Shown in pieces: positions 12,401 through 23,618 of a stretch of 64,000 nt of DNA; the stretch's first letter is position 1, and each line of letters begins with the position of its first letter. The notes under the pieces were generated by a model. That model had not been told where the DNA came from and made no database searches. It worked only from the letters and a program-made list of their open reading frames with translations. The stretch is from Eucommia ulmoides. Lineage: Eukaryota > Streptophyta > Magnoliopsida > Garryales > Eucommiaceae. Both the position numbers and the translations under genes were made by a program. The stretch covers positions 2,294,001 through 2,358,000 of the forward strand of contig CM028335.1 of NCBI GenBank assembly GCA_016647705.1, written 5' to 3'.

Positions 12401-12671
12401 ATCGATCGCATAAGGACACAAATTCAGGGATGAAAAACGAGATAATTATAGCAATCAAGCCCTAGCAAATGAAAATAATTTCTAAAGAAAAAATGAAGCA
12501 AAAACTACAAGTGAAATTAAAGGAGAATTAACTTCACTAATCAGATCGATCGCATACAATCACAAAATTCAGGGATGAAAAACGAGATAATGACAGCAAT
12601 CAGGCCCTAGCAAATGAAAATAATTTCTGAACAAAAAATGAAGCAAAAACTAAAAGTGTTGGACTCACCAT
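9407..12671 (-). CDS. ADF: Actin-depolymerizing factor (ADF/cofilin)
   Basis: ADF binds and severs or depolymerises actin filaments in the cytoplasm, driving filament turnover. Three coding exons on the minus strand are 12671-12669 (the ATG only), 10858-10593 and 9557-9407. Together they encode 139 residues, the usual plant ADF length. Splice borders are ATG|GTGAGT, TTTTCACAG|GCGAAC, GCTTG|GTAAAT and GCGAAG|GTGTCC. The N-terminus [10 protein letters not shown] carries Ser6, the regulatory phosphorylation site known in the family. Central motifs are [15 protein letters not shown] and [18 protein letters not shown]. The C-terminal actin-binding helix region reads [18 protein letters not shown], and the protein ends VIKSRAS. 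An intron directly after the ATG is a known hallmark of plant ADF genes, which supports a start that is otherwise invisible as an open frame. The residue after IAW is Cys where Ser is common. Confidence 0.97.
10442..10547. mobile_element. 106-bp Tourist-like MITE (family M4) in ADF intron 2
   Basis: Terminal inverted repeats GGTAGTGTTTGGTTTCC and TTCCTACCAAACACTACC are flanked by TTA on both sides (10439-10441 and 10548-10550). It is non-coding. A degenerate relative lies at about 57108-57240 in an intron of the PHD/GNAT gene. Confidence 0.8.
10940..11075. mobile_element. Small MITE of the GTTTGGTTACTGTTTTTGTTC family in ADF intron 1
   Basis: The left end GCCCCGTTTGGTTACTG and right end CGCTAACCAAATGTCACC are imperfect inverted repeats. 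The interior has 'tactgtttttgttc' phrases, and the same vocabulary recurs in the elements at 13290-13580, 14699-15198, 19278-19758 and throughout 18.7-22.3 kb. A target duplication is not evident. Confidence 0.55.
12080..12657. repeat. Four tandem copies of a 144-145-bp unit in ADF intron 1
   Basis: Units start at 12080, 12225, 12369 and 12513, each beginning 'gaaattaaag(c/g)agaatta'. Each contains the 'atcagatcgatcgcata' block and ends before the next 'gaaattaaag'. The copies differ by a few substitutions and the length of an A-run. The array lies immediately downstream (in transcription sense) of the first exon, 10 bp from its splice donor. First introns of plant ADF genes are known to influence expression, so copy number could matter; that is inference. 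Confidence 0.9.
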
Positions 12672-12744
12672 TTCGGATCACTGAGGAATGGCGCACGGAT
12701 CGCGATCAACAGCACTTGGAGGTCGGAGAAAATCTAGAGAGAGA

Positions 12745-12775
<31 letters not shown>

Positions 12776-12830
12776 CCCGCCTCCGATAACGAGAGCTCTG
12801 CGGATGTAGTTGTTGCCTCAATTTAATAGG
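12672..12830 (-). promoter_or_regulatory. ADF 5' leader and proximal promoter
   Basis: On the minus strand the leader contains a long CT/GA microsatellite (about 12739-12775) followed by 'ctccgacctccaagtgctg' up to the ATG. A TATA-like CTATTAAAT lies near 12822-12830 and a CCAAT box near 12885-12890. The transcription start is therefore probably close to 12800, but this is a sequence-only guess. Confidence 0.45.
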
Positions 12831-12849
12831 CGTCTCTCTGGTGGAGTTA

Positions 12850-13250
12850 TACTATCATGTAACACTCATTGTGGGTCGTACTGTGTGATTGGAAATTAAA
12901 GCAATTGTATTGCGCCACGTCATTCAGAGATGGTATGTGATATTTTGCTTGCGTCGGCTTCATTGAGCTCGTCGGCTTCTTTGAGCTCGGCTAAGGCCTT
13001 AGCCTTAATGCGATTGCCCTTATTATCTATTATCCTATGGGGACGTTTGAAATTCATCTTGAGATTATAATGAAATTGAAAATAATCATTTTATTTCTAT
13101 ATTGGGTTAGTAGGATTAGTTTTTATTCTCATTCCCAAATAATAATTAATCGCATAATTTATGGGATTAATCAATCTTAAATAAAATGAGATATTAGGTC
13201 ATCCTAGGATCACCTGATCTCAAATTAAATGAGGTATTATGTAAGAAGAA
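12850..13250. other. ADF upstream intergenic region
   Basis: Ordinary AT-rich upstream sequence with no gene or element that I can delimit. It ends where the fold-back repeat starts. Confidence 0.5.
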
Positions 13251-13289
13251 ATATCTATACTTCTGTTTCCGTATTTTTCACAACAGAAA

Positions 13290-13580
13290 ATGAAATTCTG
13301 GGAACAGAAACAAAAATATGGTGATGTTGCTTTCATATTTCTGTTCCCAGAAACCATGGAACAGAAACAGAAATATAGGAACGAAATTTGGGAACAAAAA
13401 CAGAAATTTGGGAACAAAACAAAAACAAAAATATGGGAACAAGAACAGAAATCTGGGAACAAAAAACAAAAATCTGGGAACATATTTATGTTTTTGTTCC
13501 CAAATTTCTGTTTTTGTTCCCATATTTTTGTTTTGGTTTTGTTCCTAGATTTTTGTTTTTGTTCCAAGAAAACCTGGAAC
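13290..13580. repeat. Fold-back repeat of GGAACAAAAACAG units upstream of ADF
   Basis: A purine-rich arm (about 13371-13480) made of 'gggaacaaaaacagaaat' repeats is followed directly by its pyrimidine-rich complement (about 13485-13565: 'gtttttgttcccaaatttctg'). The RNA or single strand could form a hairpin of roughly 80 bp. Open frames on both strands here (Phe/Cys-rich or Gln/Lys-rich) are products of the repeat, not genes. Confidence 0.75.
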
Positions 13581-14287
13581 ATAGATATAAAATTCAAAAT
13601 AAACAACTTTTTTCCCATGTGTTTATTTGTATTTCCAATTTTATGAGAACAAAAACATTAAACAAGTGAGGTATAAGTAGAGTTTGGTGTTTTTATCTTA
13701 AATCTGTTAACAAAATGATTGGAACAAAATCAGTAAAATAGGAAAAATTTGATTTGTTCTGTTCTCATATTTTTACAACAAAATCCTGGAATCAGAACAT
13801 AAGTAAATCGTTTTTTTTTTTTTTTTTTTTTTTGTTTCAGTTATAAGTTTTTTTTATAATAAAAAAAAAAGGAAAACAGAAACACGAAAGTACTTCCAAA
13901 CGCTGTAGTTTGTCAGGTTAAAGGATAACTTATGTGACATTTGTTTAGTGTCTCTGAATAATTTTGTTATGTTCTCAAAATTTTGTTGTAAAATTTTCGA
14001 ATATTGTTTCATTTTTATTTATAGGTCATTCTAATACCATGTTTAATATATCTTATAACCAAACGTAGGAATAGTAATGGTCATTCTAATACTATATTTA
14101 ATCTCGTTTGTCACCAGATATAGGAATGATAATGATCATTTCATTCCAATACCATACTCATTCTATTTCAATTCAGCGTACCAAACGTAGTGTAAATGTT
14201 GTTGATTCATCTGTGGACAACATCGCTCTGGTAAAGATTGGAATGCTAAAGGCATCATTATTACATGGCATAAAAGGAGTTTACTTA
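13581..14287. other. Intergenic, MITE-derived fragments
   Basis: Poly-T/poly-A tracts (about 13811-13875) and fragments with 'ccaaacgtagg' ends. No gene is supported. Confidence 0.45.
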
Positions 14288-14676
14288 CGCTGCGTTTGGT
14301 ACACTGAAATAAAATGGAATGGAATGATATAGTAACGAAATGAAATGGTTATTACCATTCTTATGTTTAATAACAAAAATGATTACATATGGTATTTGAA
14401 TGACATCAAATGATAAATTAGTAATTTAATTGAATTTTCAAACGGTATAATAATTAAATTAATTTCATTTCATTTCATTCCAATTCAAATATTTTATTAG
14501 TATTGGTCTCGTTTTTTGACCGATTATTGATTGAAACCTAATCTCATACTTTGTGGGATTAAGAAATTCTTGCTAATAGGAATAGGATTAAATCCTATAT
14601 ACCAAATATAGGAATGGAATGATCATTCTCATGACCATTTCAATCTTATCTTAAATCTCGCGTACCAAACGTCACC
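14288..14676. mobile_element. 389-bp MITE, TSD TTA
   Basis: The left end CGCTGCGTTTGGTACAC and right end GCGTACCAAACGTCACC are imperfect inverted repeats flanked by TTA at 14285-14287 and 14677-14679. The interior carries 'ggaatggaatgat' motifs and no coding sequence. PIF/Harbinger-like. Confidence 0.75.
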
Positions 14677-14698
14677 TTAGGGTATGAAGGTCCCCTTT

Positions 14699-15198
14699 GG
14701 TTACTGTTTCCGTTCTTTGATTTTTATTCCCGCATCCAAAATTTTGAGATTAATATACAGAAATGTGTTTGGTTAACAAGTTTCTATTCCAAAATATTCC
14801 TAAAATTTTGAGAGTATTTCCTAATTTTTTTTAAGAATTTGAGAAATAAAAAAATTGTTGATTCATATTCAGTCACACAAAACTATTCCCAGACTATTTG
14901 ATAAAAATAAAATGTTGAGAACCACTATCACAGCAGCCACCACGCAGCCACTGCTACCCCACCGGCTAAAAAATATGTATATTTATTGTCATACATATAA
15001 AGAGTAAAAAAATAACAAATGTTGCAACCAAACATGTTTCTTTGTTTCTGTTCTCATAAATTTCAAGAAATGATTTTAGGGCAATGGCCATTACCAAACA
15101 CGCTCCTATTCCCAGAATATTGTAGAACAGAAACAAAATTCTCATACCAGTTTATTAGAAATAAAAGTAGAAAAACATAAACACTGACCAAACGCCAC
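14699..15198. mobile_element. MITE-like element related to the GGAACAGAAACA family
   Basis: The left end GGTCCCCTTTGGTTACTGT and right end ACACTGACCAAACGCCAC are imperfect inverted repeats about 500 bp apart. Internal 'ttctgttctcataaa' and 'agaacagaaacaaaattc' phrases match the family. I could not define a target duplication. Confidence 0.55.
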
Positions 15199-17789
15199 AA
15201 AAATAAACGTGTGGCAACCTATCCGATAAGAAAAGTAACTCAAGTGAAAGAGAACTGTGTGGTATTAGATGACAAACTCATCCTCGGAGCTCCAACACTA
15301 CTTTTGGTGATGGGCGGAATAAGACAAATGAGTAAGGGCACTACCAGGTTCTCTTTTCAAGCTCCTGAGTTCGATTCGCTTGGTTGGCAATGATGGAAAT
15401 ACAATTATAAAGTTAGTTGGGAAGATATTCCACTTTTTGGTGTTAACAGGTCCATAATATAAACTTCAATGACTTTGGATAATTTAGAACAGAGCATACA
15501 ATCCTTGAATCTCATATATTGAAGAAGTGATGATTAGTTTCTTATTAATCAATGAGTATCTTGTATTTCTTAAAAAAATAGGAGCAATCTTTTAAGGGTA
15601 GTTACTTTTAGGCGAACCTCGTGTCTGTCTTTGCACCCCTATCTTCTTTATTACCAAGCGTCCGTTGAGGGACTTTCGCTGGTAATTCGAGATTGATAAC
15701 AAAATAACTTCAATTATCCAATTTGTAAATCAATTGGGACTTGTAATAATTCTCAATATAAACAAACGAAGTATTTCATAAAATATTTTCTCTTTTTTCT
15801 ACGTACTGGTTTCATTAAAGAAAAATGACTCACTTAAAGAACAATTTAAAAAAAAAAATTGCTTTAAGTTAGCTAAAAGGGTAGTTTTTTGTGCTTAGAC
15901 ACTTCGTTTTTGCAATGGCTCTAACGGTTTGATTAAGCGTTTGTTTTTCAGGATACAACGATCACCGATTCAAAGTTTGCTAACATAGAATGTGCAAAAA
16001 CTCTCTTTCCTCTCTATCTCGAGAACAAAGACTCAAATAAAATTCACGATGGAACAAAAAAATCATTAAAGAAAGTCTATAATTCCCATCAAATATAACC
16101 ATAAATTAATTTTTGATAGCGGCTCACAAGCCACAAGCCGGCTAGAGTTAGTATTGAGAGAGTTTGGAAAATTTGGATATTTGTGTGGATGGAGCCATTT
16201 GTGTGAAAGAGAATGTCATGTCGGCTAATTAACACTTGGCTTCAGTGGGCTCCATTCTAATATTCTCTTTTTCCCTCCCCTGCGTCAAACCCACGCTACC
16301 CTTTTCCTTTTCTTTTTTCTTTTAATTCACAATTATTATATGGAGAAATCTAATCTTCAACGGTTATACTGTACAGACCACCAAAAATTATAAGAATTGA
16401 CTGAAAAAATTACAAATTTTTAATCATATTTATAACTTTTTGAAAAAAACTTGTAACCTGTAAAGTTACAAGTTCTTAGACAAATTAATAATTTTAGTGG
16501 AATAACTTGCAACTTATTTGGACCGACCTTGTAACTTGTGTGGCTGTATCAAGGGTACTACATTAATTTATTTTTTTTAAATTTATAAAAACATAATAAA
16601 TAATAATAAAATATTAATTTATTAATAACGATAGATATTTTAACAGTACAAATTTAAATTTAAAAAATGAATAATTGAGATTAAACTTGTGTAATTTCTC
16701 AGCGCACTAACTTTAAACTTTTATACACCATTCAACTCACTCAATCTAAAACGATTGAATGTAATTGTAGTTGGGGAGAAAAATTCAGTTTAAAAATTTC
16801 GCAACTTCGACTCCAAAACGATTGAATTTAATTATATGTTGTAACTTTCAAGTTTCATATATGTATTTTATTAAGAAGTTTTTTTTATTATTTACTGTTT
16901 TTCACATTTGTAAATTTAAAAATCGATATAATGCCTTTAACCACAGGGAATCCCTAGTCACATGCAGATGTTAAACCTAAAGGAACAAAATATAATTTAA
17001 GTTAACCGCTTTAAAAGTGGGATTGTGAAATTTTTGACTGATAATTTTTCTCAAAAAAAAATTCATAATGCAATCATCCATTCATTTCCTACGAATTAAT
17101 TTCAATCCTTAACTAAAATATATTGGTATTTTTTTATTTTTTTACAAAAGTAAAAGGAAAAAACAATAACTTGAATTAATAAATAAATTAAAACTAACTA
17201 ACCCAAACCAAATAATATCTAAAGCAAATGCACTTATTTATAAAACACAAATCAAACTCAAATAAAACCCAAATAATATCTAAAACAAATGAACTTGGTT
17301 TATAAAACACAAATCAAACTCAAATAAAAAATCGACCTACTGCTCGCAATGTGGCGGAGCTGGCCAGAATAAGAAGAAAAAAAGTTGACCTAAGAAGCAC
17401 AGATACTTCTCTTAGGTTAGTTATACCCGTATAGGGGATACAAATACATATGTCGGACATGACACTCCATGGATATGTACTGGATACGTATTCTCCACGT
17501 ATCCTATAAAAATAAAATATTTAGATGTGTCGGAGGCGTATCCCGACATATCAGAGGCGTATCAATGTTCCACCCCGATAGAGATGTTCCTTAATTGTTA
17601 TTTATATTCGTTGTCTTGTATGAAACTTAATTGTTTACTTTTATTATTTTATTATCAATTTTTTTTTAACATATATTGGTAGAGGAGTTAAACTACATTC
17701 CACAAAGAAGACTAAAACATATTCACTAGGTTACAAGACTTGGAATAATTTACTGCTAAACTTGATAGAATGATGAATAATATTCTTAA
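15199..17789. other. Intergenic; possible decayed gene fragment at 15211-15393
   Basis: 15211-15393 (plus) is open without an ATG and reads ...VTQVKENCVVLDDKLILGAP..., which looks protein-like, but I do not recognise it and see no flanking splice sites. The remainder is AT-rich, with a dispersed-repeat fragment at about 17400-17580 ('tgtcggacatgacac' phrases) whose relative is at about 25690-25800. Confidence 0.35.
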
Positions 17790-17792
17790 CTA

Positions 17793-17820
17793 GCGAATAC
17801 CCCGTGCCTGAAGGCACGGG
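17793..17820 (-). other. Helitron-type 3' hairpin and CTAG end
   Basis: Perfect 8-bp stem at 17801-17808 and 17813-17820 with a 4-nt loop, 7 nt from the CTAG at 17793-17790 (minus-strand sense). An (AT)n microsatellite follows on the inner side at about 17839-17868. Confidence 0.65.
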
Positions 17821-17836
17821 TGTTCAATTTTTTATT

Positions 17837-17873
<37 letters not shown>

Positions 17874-18415
17874 AAAAGACAACCCAGTGCTACAAAACTA
17901 CCGCTATGCACGGGGTCTGGGGCATAAAAATAATGTTATTAATTTAATATAAAAAAAATAATACAAAAATAATGTTATTTATTAAATACATGTGATTTTT
18001 TCATTGTTAAGTTAATAGCTAATTTAATATAAAAAAATATATATATAATTGATTAAGCAAAATAAACAATATAACCGGAAGGAAAAAAAAAAACCCAACA
18101 AAAATGTCTGCAACCAATACAGAAAATACTAAGTTAAAAATACAGATTTATATATAGATATCTATATACACACAACTCAATTTCATTTTAACAACCCAAC
18201 CCAAAAACATATCTACAAAAAAAAAAATTCACAATCCTCCATCTATCAAATCACTTACTATTACTAACACCTATATGAATTTTCTCTAATTCAATTATCA
18301 ATCAATCGCATCACTGCACTTTATTTTTCATAATGGTTTTCAAAAATTTTGAAAACAAATTTCCAAAACTGAACCAAACGGGACATACAATAGTAACAAT
18401 ACTAAATAAACTTAC

Positions 18416-18718
18416 TTTGGAGGATCCAAAAGAGTAGCCCTCAAGGCTTCATCGCTTAAATCACCTTAGAATTTAATCAAATGTATTCAACAGTATAACA
18501 ACCAAGTGGGACAGAAGTTCTTTTCTTATTTGAGATAACCACTTCACATAGAACATTGAATAAGGCAGTTAAAGCTATTCAAGCTAATCACCAGAGTCAA
18601 GGTAGTTGGCTAGTAGCTTTCAAATTGCAAATAACACCATTGGCAAAAGTTGCTCATACCTTCCAAGTTGATTTTGAATCTCCCACCTTAGCTGATCGAA
18701 GCATTTCATACAATAACC
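18416..18718 (-). pseudogene. Two exon-like islands inside the candidate Helitron
   Basis: On the minus strand, 18718-18660 is preceded by TTTGCATTTCCAG and followed by GTATGAG, and reads LLYEMLRSAKVGDSKSTWK in one frame. 18454-18416 is followed by GTAAGTT and reads DEALRATLLDPP. Acceptor and donor strengths look genuine and composition is coding-like, but I cannot assign a family. They may be captured gene fragments or exons of an unknown gene. Confidence 0.35.
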
Positions 18719-18739
18719 CTGGAAATGCAAACAAAAAGT

Positions 18740-18935
18740 CGCACATGGAAACGGAAATGAAAACAGGGAACAGGGAACAGGAACAAAAAACAGAAACAGA
18801 AACAGGGAGCAGGAACAGAAACAGAAACAGAAACAGAGAACAAAAACAGGAATGGAAAACAGAAATGGAAATAGAAACAGAAACAGGGAACAGGAACAAA
18901 AATAGAAATAGGGAACAGAACAGAAACAAATGCAA
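18740..18935. repeat. GGAACAGAAACAG simple-repeat tract
   Basis: Irregular tandem hexamer/heptamer repeat (acagaaac, gggaacag). The open frames on both strands (Glu/Thr/Asn/Arg-rich; Phe/Leu/Val/Ser-rich) arise from it. Confidence 0.7.
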
Positions 18936-19277
18936 ATTTAACCTGATTCGAGAGCCAGTTCGAGAGCTGAGATTTAACCTGATTCTACAGTCGCTTCCCT
19001 CCCTCCTCGCTAGCTTGTTTCTCTTCCCTCTGAATCTACAATCGAACAAAACAAATGCAAATTAAAAGAGTAAAAATATGACAACAGAATAGAAACAATT
19101 AACCAAATGAAATAAGCAACCCATTTGGCAACAGGATAAGCAAAATCCAAACCGCGGTTAGAATCGCGCCCCATCCGAAACTGGTTGCCTACTTCTGACT
19201 GGGATCAATTGAAACTTCAATCTCTGGAGGAATAAAAACGACGTCATCCCACTTCAAAATTTAACTCTCCTGTATAA

Positions 19278-19758
19278 GGTGGCGTTTAGTTAGCGTTTCT
19301 GTTTTCATATTTTTGTGTATGTTCCAAAAAACAAAAATTGGGAACAGAAACGGTAATATAGGAACAAAGAATCTGATTATGTTATGCTCAAAGTTTTTTA
19401 GAACAAATATCTAGGAACGAAACATAATTTTTCCAAGTTTTCTCAAAACAGAAACAAAAATATAAAAAGAAACAAATTATTCCCCCATTTCTTTTTCGAT
19501 TCTAATTCTCTTGAAAATAAAAGCAAAAACATTAAGGCCTATTTATTTGGTGTTTCAGCTCCCAGATTTATGTTGCCAAAAAAATGGGGAACAGAAACAA
19601 AAATATGGTAACAAAAGGATATGTTCCCCTCTGTTCGCTGATTTTCATAAGAAATTTTTGGGAACGCACCATTTTTTCCCATATATCTATCCATGTTCGA
19701 AGTTTTCTGGGAACAAAAACAAAAAATACGGGAACAGGAACACTAAGAAAAGGCCACC
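19278..19758. mobile_element. 481-bp MITE, TSD TAA
   Basis: The left end GGTGGCGTTTAGTTAGCG and right end ACACTAAGAAAAGGCCACC are flanked by TAA at 19275-19277 and 19759-19761. Internal phrases are of the 'gggaacagaaac' type. It lies inside the candidate Helitron, so it is a later insertion. Confidence 0.65.
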
Positions 19759-20414
19759 TAAAACATTGAAAGGTTGCAAAAAAATTGATACCATAATCGT
19801 AATTAAAACAACAATAATTAAGAAACCAAATGGTAAAATAGAGAAATGAACCTCGAGTTCAAATCGCAAAAAAGATTCATTCAACAGATAGGAATTAAAG
19901 AAGAAATCATTCGTAAATTAAACTGTAAACTGTAAACAAATTAAAATATGAGTTCCCTTCAAGCTCCACCTATCAGAACAGAATAGAACATAACAGAAAC
20001 ACTAACCATAATTAGTTGCACAAAACATTCAATTCGCAGATTGAAGTTCAGTTTCTCATTTTCACATTTTAGCCTTCCTTAATTTAGTTTCCAACGACTT
20101 AGAACACTGTTGAAGATGGGGGATGCTGTCGAATGTTGAAGATGGAGAGAGAAGTCAGGGGCGGCGAGGAACCTCACTAAAGAGAAACGCAAAAGAAGAA
20201 CACAATGAAAACAGAAACACTAATCTGGATGCAAAAGAGAAGAATGGGGATCAAAACATACCTGAAAAATTAGCTATCACCGATTCCAATTCGATGGTAT
20301 ATCCTCAAAAAGTTCAGTAAAATTAAGCATGAATTTAATCAAATTCAGTCACAATTAAACAAAACTGAAATGAAAAACCATCAAATTGAAGAAAACCCTA
20401 GATCGTCCAATTAC

Positions 20415-20478
20415 CTGTCGCCAACTGAAGAAATCGTCCAATTAGCTATCACCGATTCCATCTCCGTGATTAGCAAAC
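20415..20478 (-). pseudogene. Exon-like island (64 nt) with splice borders
   Basis: Minus strand: preceded by GGTTTTTAG and followed by GTAATTGG. One frame reads LLITEMESVIANWTISSVGD. A related phrase (ESVIANF followed by a splice-like donor) occurs at about 20300-20265. No family recognised. Confidence 0.3.
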
Positions 20479-20797
20479 CTAAAAACCAAGCTGCTCCATC
20501 ACTGAAAACAATAACAAAAACATTAATGAACATAAAAAAAACAATAGACCCAACATAAAAAAAAACATTACAGAATATACTGCCAGTAACCACAACCACA
20601 AACATAAAAAACAACAATGAATTTAAATTGTTAACACGTGCTTCAAAGACAACAAATCTGTGCCTGAAACAAACATTACTAAAACAAATAACAATAACTT
20701 AATTACCTTATAATATCTCCACCAATGTAGAACTTTTTCACCCAATTCGTACAACAATCAACGAAATTAATGAATGCCTTTATACATTAAGATGGCG

Positions 20798-20990
20798 TTT
20801 CAACATACCTGAAATTTCGGAGAAATAGAGCGTGAGAATTTGCTAAAACCGAAGCTACCTGTTCGAGCATTAACAAAAACACATTAGGGGAGATAATTGA
20901 TCTCGTTAAATAAACACTAAACGAATGCCATCGAAGCTCATTAAGAAACAGTAAACTAACGCCATTTAAGCTCACTAAATAAACAGTAAA
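20798..20990. repeat. Copy 1 of a dispersed about-193-bp duplication
   Basis: Nearly identical to 23040-23230, in the same orientation. It includes a splice-like 50-nt island (20809-20858, minus strand: GAACAG|GTAGCTTC...TTTCAG|GTATG), so the duplication copies an exon-like segment together with its flanks. Confidence 0.85.
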
Positions 20991-21270
20991 TAAAGAACAG
21001 ATCTGATAAAGGGGGATCTGAAAAAAAGAACTGTATTAGGGTTGAAAAGAGAGAAAACAAAGAACTAAAATTCAGGACCGACATGAGCCGACAGCCTTTT
21101 CTTCATAAGTGTGCTGTAAAATTCAGGAAAATAATATAAATCATAGCACATTTTCTTTAGACCAAAGCTTGATCAATCAAAAAATAATTTGCATCTCTGA
21201 GTTTTCAATTTGCCAAAACCAAAAGTGCGACGTTACTAAAACAGAAACAGAAACAGAAACAGAAACAAAA

Positions 21271-22312
21271 ACCAAATGCGACGTTACTTTTTTAGTTTGA
21301 TATTTTAGGACTGAAACAGAAATGGGAACAGAAACAGTAAAGAAACAGAAACAGAAATGGGAACAGAAACAGTAAACAAAAAAACAGAAATGGGAACAGA
21401 AACAGTAAACAAAAAACAAAAACAGAAACCAAATGCTACCTTGGTTTTTTTTTCTTTTCGGATCAATCTTTTATGATTCATAAACAGAAACAGAAACCAA
21501 ATGCGACGTTACTTTTTTAGTTTGATATTTTAGGACTGAAACAGAAATGGGAACAGAAACAGTAAAGAAACAGAAACAGAAATGGGAACAGAAACAGTAA
21601 ACAAAAAAACAGAAATGGGAACAGAAACAGTAAACAAAAAACAAAAACAGAAACCAAATGCTACCTTGGTTTTTTTTTCGGATCAATCTTTTATGATTCA
21701 TAAACAGAAACAGAAACAGAAACAGAAACCAAATGCGACGTTACTTTTTTAGTTTGATATTTTAGGACTGAAACAGAAATGGGAACAAAAACAGTAAAGA
21801 AACAGAAACAGAAATGGGAACAGAAACAGTAAACAAAAAAACAAAAAAACAGAAATGGGAACAGAAATAGTAAACAAAAAACAGAAACAAAAACAGAAAC
21901 CAAATGCTACCGTGTTTTTTTTTTTTTTATCAATCTTTTACGATTCATAAACAGAAACAGAAACCAAATGCGACGTTACTTTTTTAGTTTGATAATTTAG
22001 GACTGAAACAGAAATGGGAACAGAAACAGAAATAGGAACAGAAACAGAAACAGTAAACAAAAGAACAAAAAAACAGAAATGGGAACAGAAACAGTAAACA
22101 AAAAACAGAAACAAAAACAGAAACCAAATGCTACCTTGATTTTTTTTTTTCGGATCAATCTTTTACGATTCATAAACAGAAACAGAAATAGAAACAAAAA
22201 CCAAATGCGATATTACTTTTTTAGTTTGATATTTTAGGACTGAAACAGAAATGGGAACAGAAACAGTAAAGAAACAGAAACAGAAATGGGTACAGAAATA
22301 GTAAACAAAAAC
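21271..22312. repeat. Tandem array of about-230-bp units, 4.5 copies
   Basis: Units begin at 21271, 21496, 21728, 21963 and 22200 with 'accaaatgcga', giving periods of 225-237 bp. Each unit has an invariant 'ttttttagtttgatattttaggactg' type block, a GGAACAGAAACAGTAAA-rich block of variable length, and a 'tttcggatcaatctttta' block. All open frames here are repeat artefacts. Confidence 0.9.
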
Positions 22313-23039
22313 AGTTTAGGGTATTTTAGGGTTTCTGTCATTTATGGTTATATGCTAGTGTATCAAAAATCATCGCAATTATATTAGATTTAATTATTAA
22401 TGGACTGTTTCTGGTTAACTACTTCTGGACAACTGTTCCCAACCATTCCTTCCCAACCAAAAATATAATTAAATCTAATATAATTATCAACCCAATTATA
22501 TTAGATTGTTCTTGGGTTGTTCTTGGTTTACTACTCTGCTATAGTGTATCAAACCATTCCTTCCCAACCAAAAATGATCCTAGTGTATTAGCAGTGATGG
22601 CAGTGACAAATCTTGCTTAACAATCAAAATAATCAAATAATTCAAAAATTACAGGAAGTAGTAGAAAGAAGAAGGAGATTCAATAAAAAAACACCAAATA
22701 CTTCATTTTCCAATTCAATCGTAGAAATAAATAATCTTGAAACAGAAATAGTTACCGAAATGCAAAATTTGGAAAAAAGAATAAAACATAAATAAACACT
22801 AAACAAACGCCATCAAAGAGAACATGAGAGTAGAACAGAAACACTAAACAAACACATTCATGTTCCAAGTTCTTTGAGAACAAAAACACTAAACAAACAC
22901 CATCTAAATAAACACTAAACAAACGCCATCAAAGAAAACAGGGGAATAAAACATATACACTGGAAAAAAAAAAAAAAAACACTATCAAATTAGTGAGAAG
23001 ATTGAAATTAGGGTTGAACTTACCGAAATTAGAATTGAG
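22313..23039. repeat. Repeat-rich segment without a gene
   Basis: 22313-22600 holds two copies of 'accattccttcccaaccaaaaat' in an AT-rich context. 22790-22935 repeats 'taaacactaaacaaacgccatc'. No coding sequence is supported. Confidence 0.4.
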
Positions 23040-23230
23040 GTTCAACATACCTGAAATTTCGGAGAAATAGAGCGTGAGAATTTGCTAAAACCGAAGCTAC
23101 CTGTTCGAGCATTAACAAAAACACATTAGGGGAGATAATTGATCTCGTTAAATAAACATTAAACGAATGCCATCGAAGCTCATTAAGAAACAGTAAACTA
23201 ACGCCATTTAAGCTCACTAAATAAACAGTA
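23040..23230. repeat. Copy 2 of the dispersed about-193-bp duplication
   Basis: Matches 20798-20990 with very few differences. The splice-like island in this copy is 23051-23100 (minus strand), reading VASVLANSHALFLRNF. Confidence 0.85.
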
Positions 23231-23573
23231 AATGAACGCCATCGAAGCAGAAGCAGATAAACTAAACGAACAGATAGTCAAGAAAACGTGAATTTTGTTC
23301 ATCGGCAAAAGCAGAAGAAAATGAAAGGATAAAAGATATATACTTATTGTGTGTTTGTAGTGAAAAGGGCGATGGCAGTGGTGGCGGTGTGGAGAGGCGT
23401 TTGCGGTGGTAGCTGCACGACGCTGGTCGAAGAAATAAAAATAACAATTTTAAAACCCAAAAAATAAATCTAAATGACAAATATTCATTCCAAGATGGAA
23501 TGATTTCAATTAATGCACAGAATGATTTCATCACAATTTCAAGAAATTGTAAAGAGAATTGAGATAAACTTAC

Positions 23574-23618
23574 TGCCGAAGCTCTTATTCCTTGGTGGCA
23601 GCTTCTGTCGGATCTCCA
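23574..23618 (-). pseudogene. Exon-like island (45 nt) with splice borders
   Basis: Minus strand: CTTTCAG|TGGAGATCC ... TTCGGCA|GTAAGTTT. It is open in the frame WRSDRSCHQGIRASA and also in the frame containing EIRQKLPPRNKSFG. It is too short to identify. Confidence 0.3.

Noticed and set aside
13220-13669. Long open frames on both strands (Phe/Cys- and Gln/Lys-rich)
   Set aside because: All derive from the GGAACAAAAACAG fold-back repeat; no domain, no splice context, and overlapping frames on both strands.
17839-17868. (AT)n tract as a possible promoter
   Set aside because: Plain microsatellite adjacent to the Helitron-type end; no gene follows.
21177-22197. Several minus-strand frames reading ...VSVPISVSVLKYQTKK...
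   Set aside because: Same peptide repeated with each 230-bp tandem unit; low-complexity product of the array.
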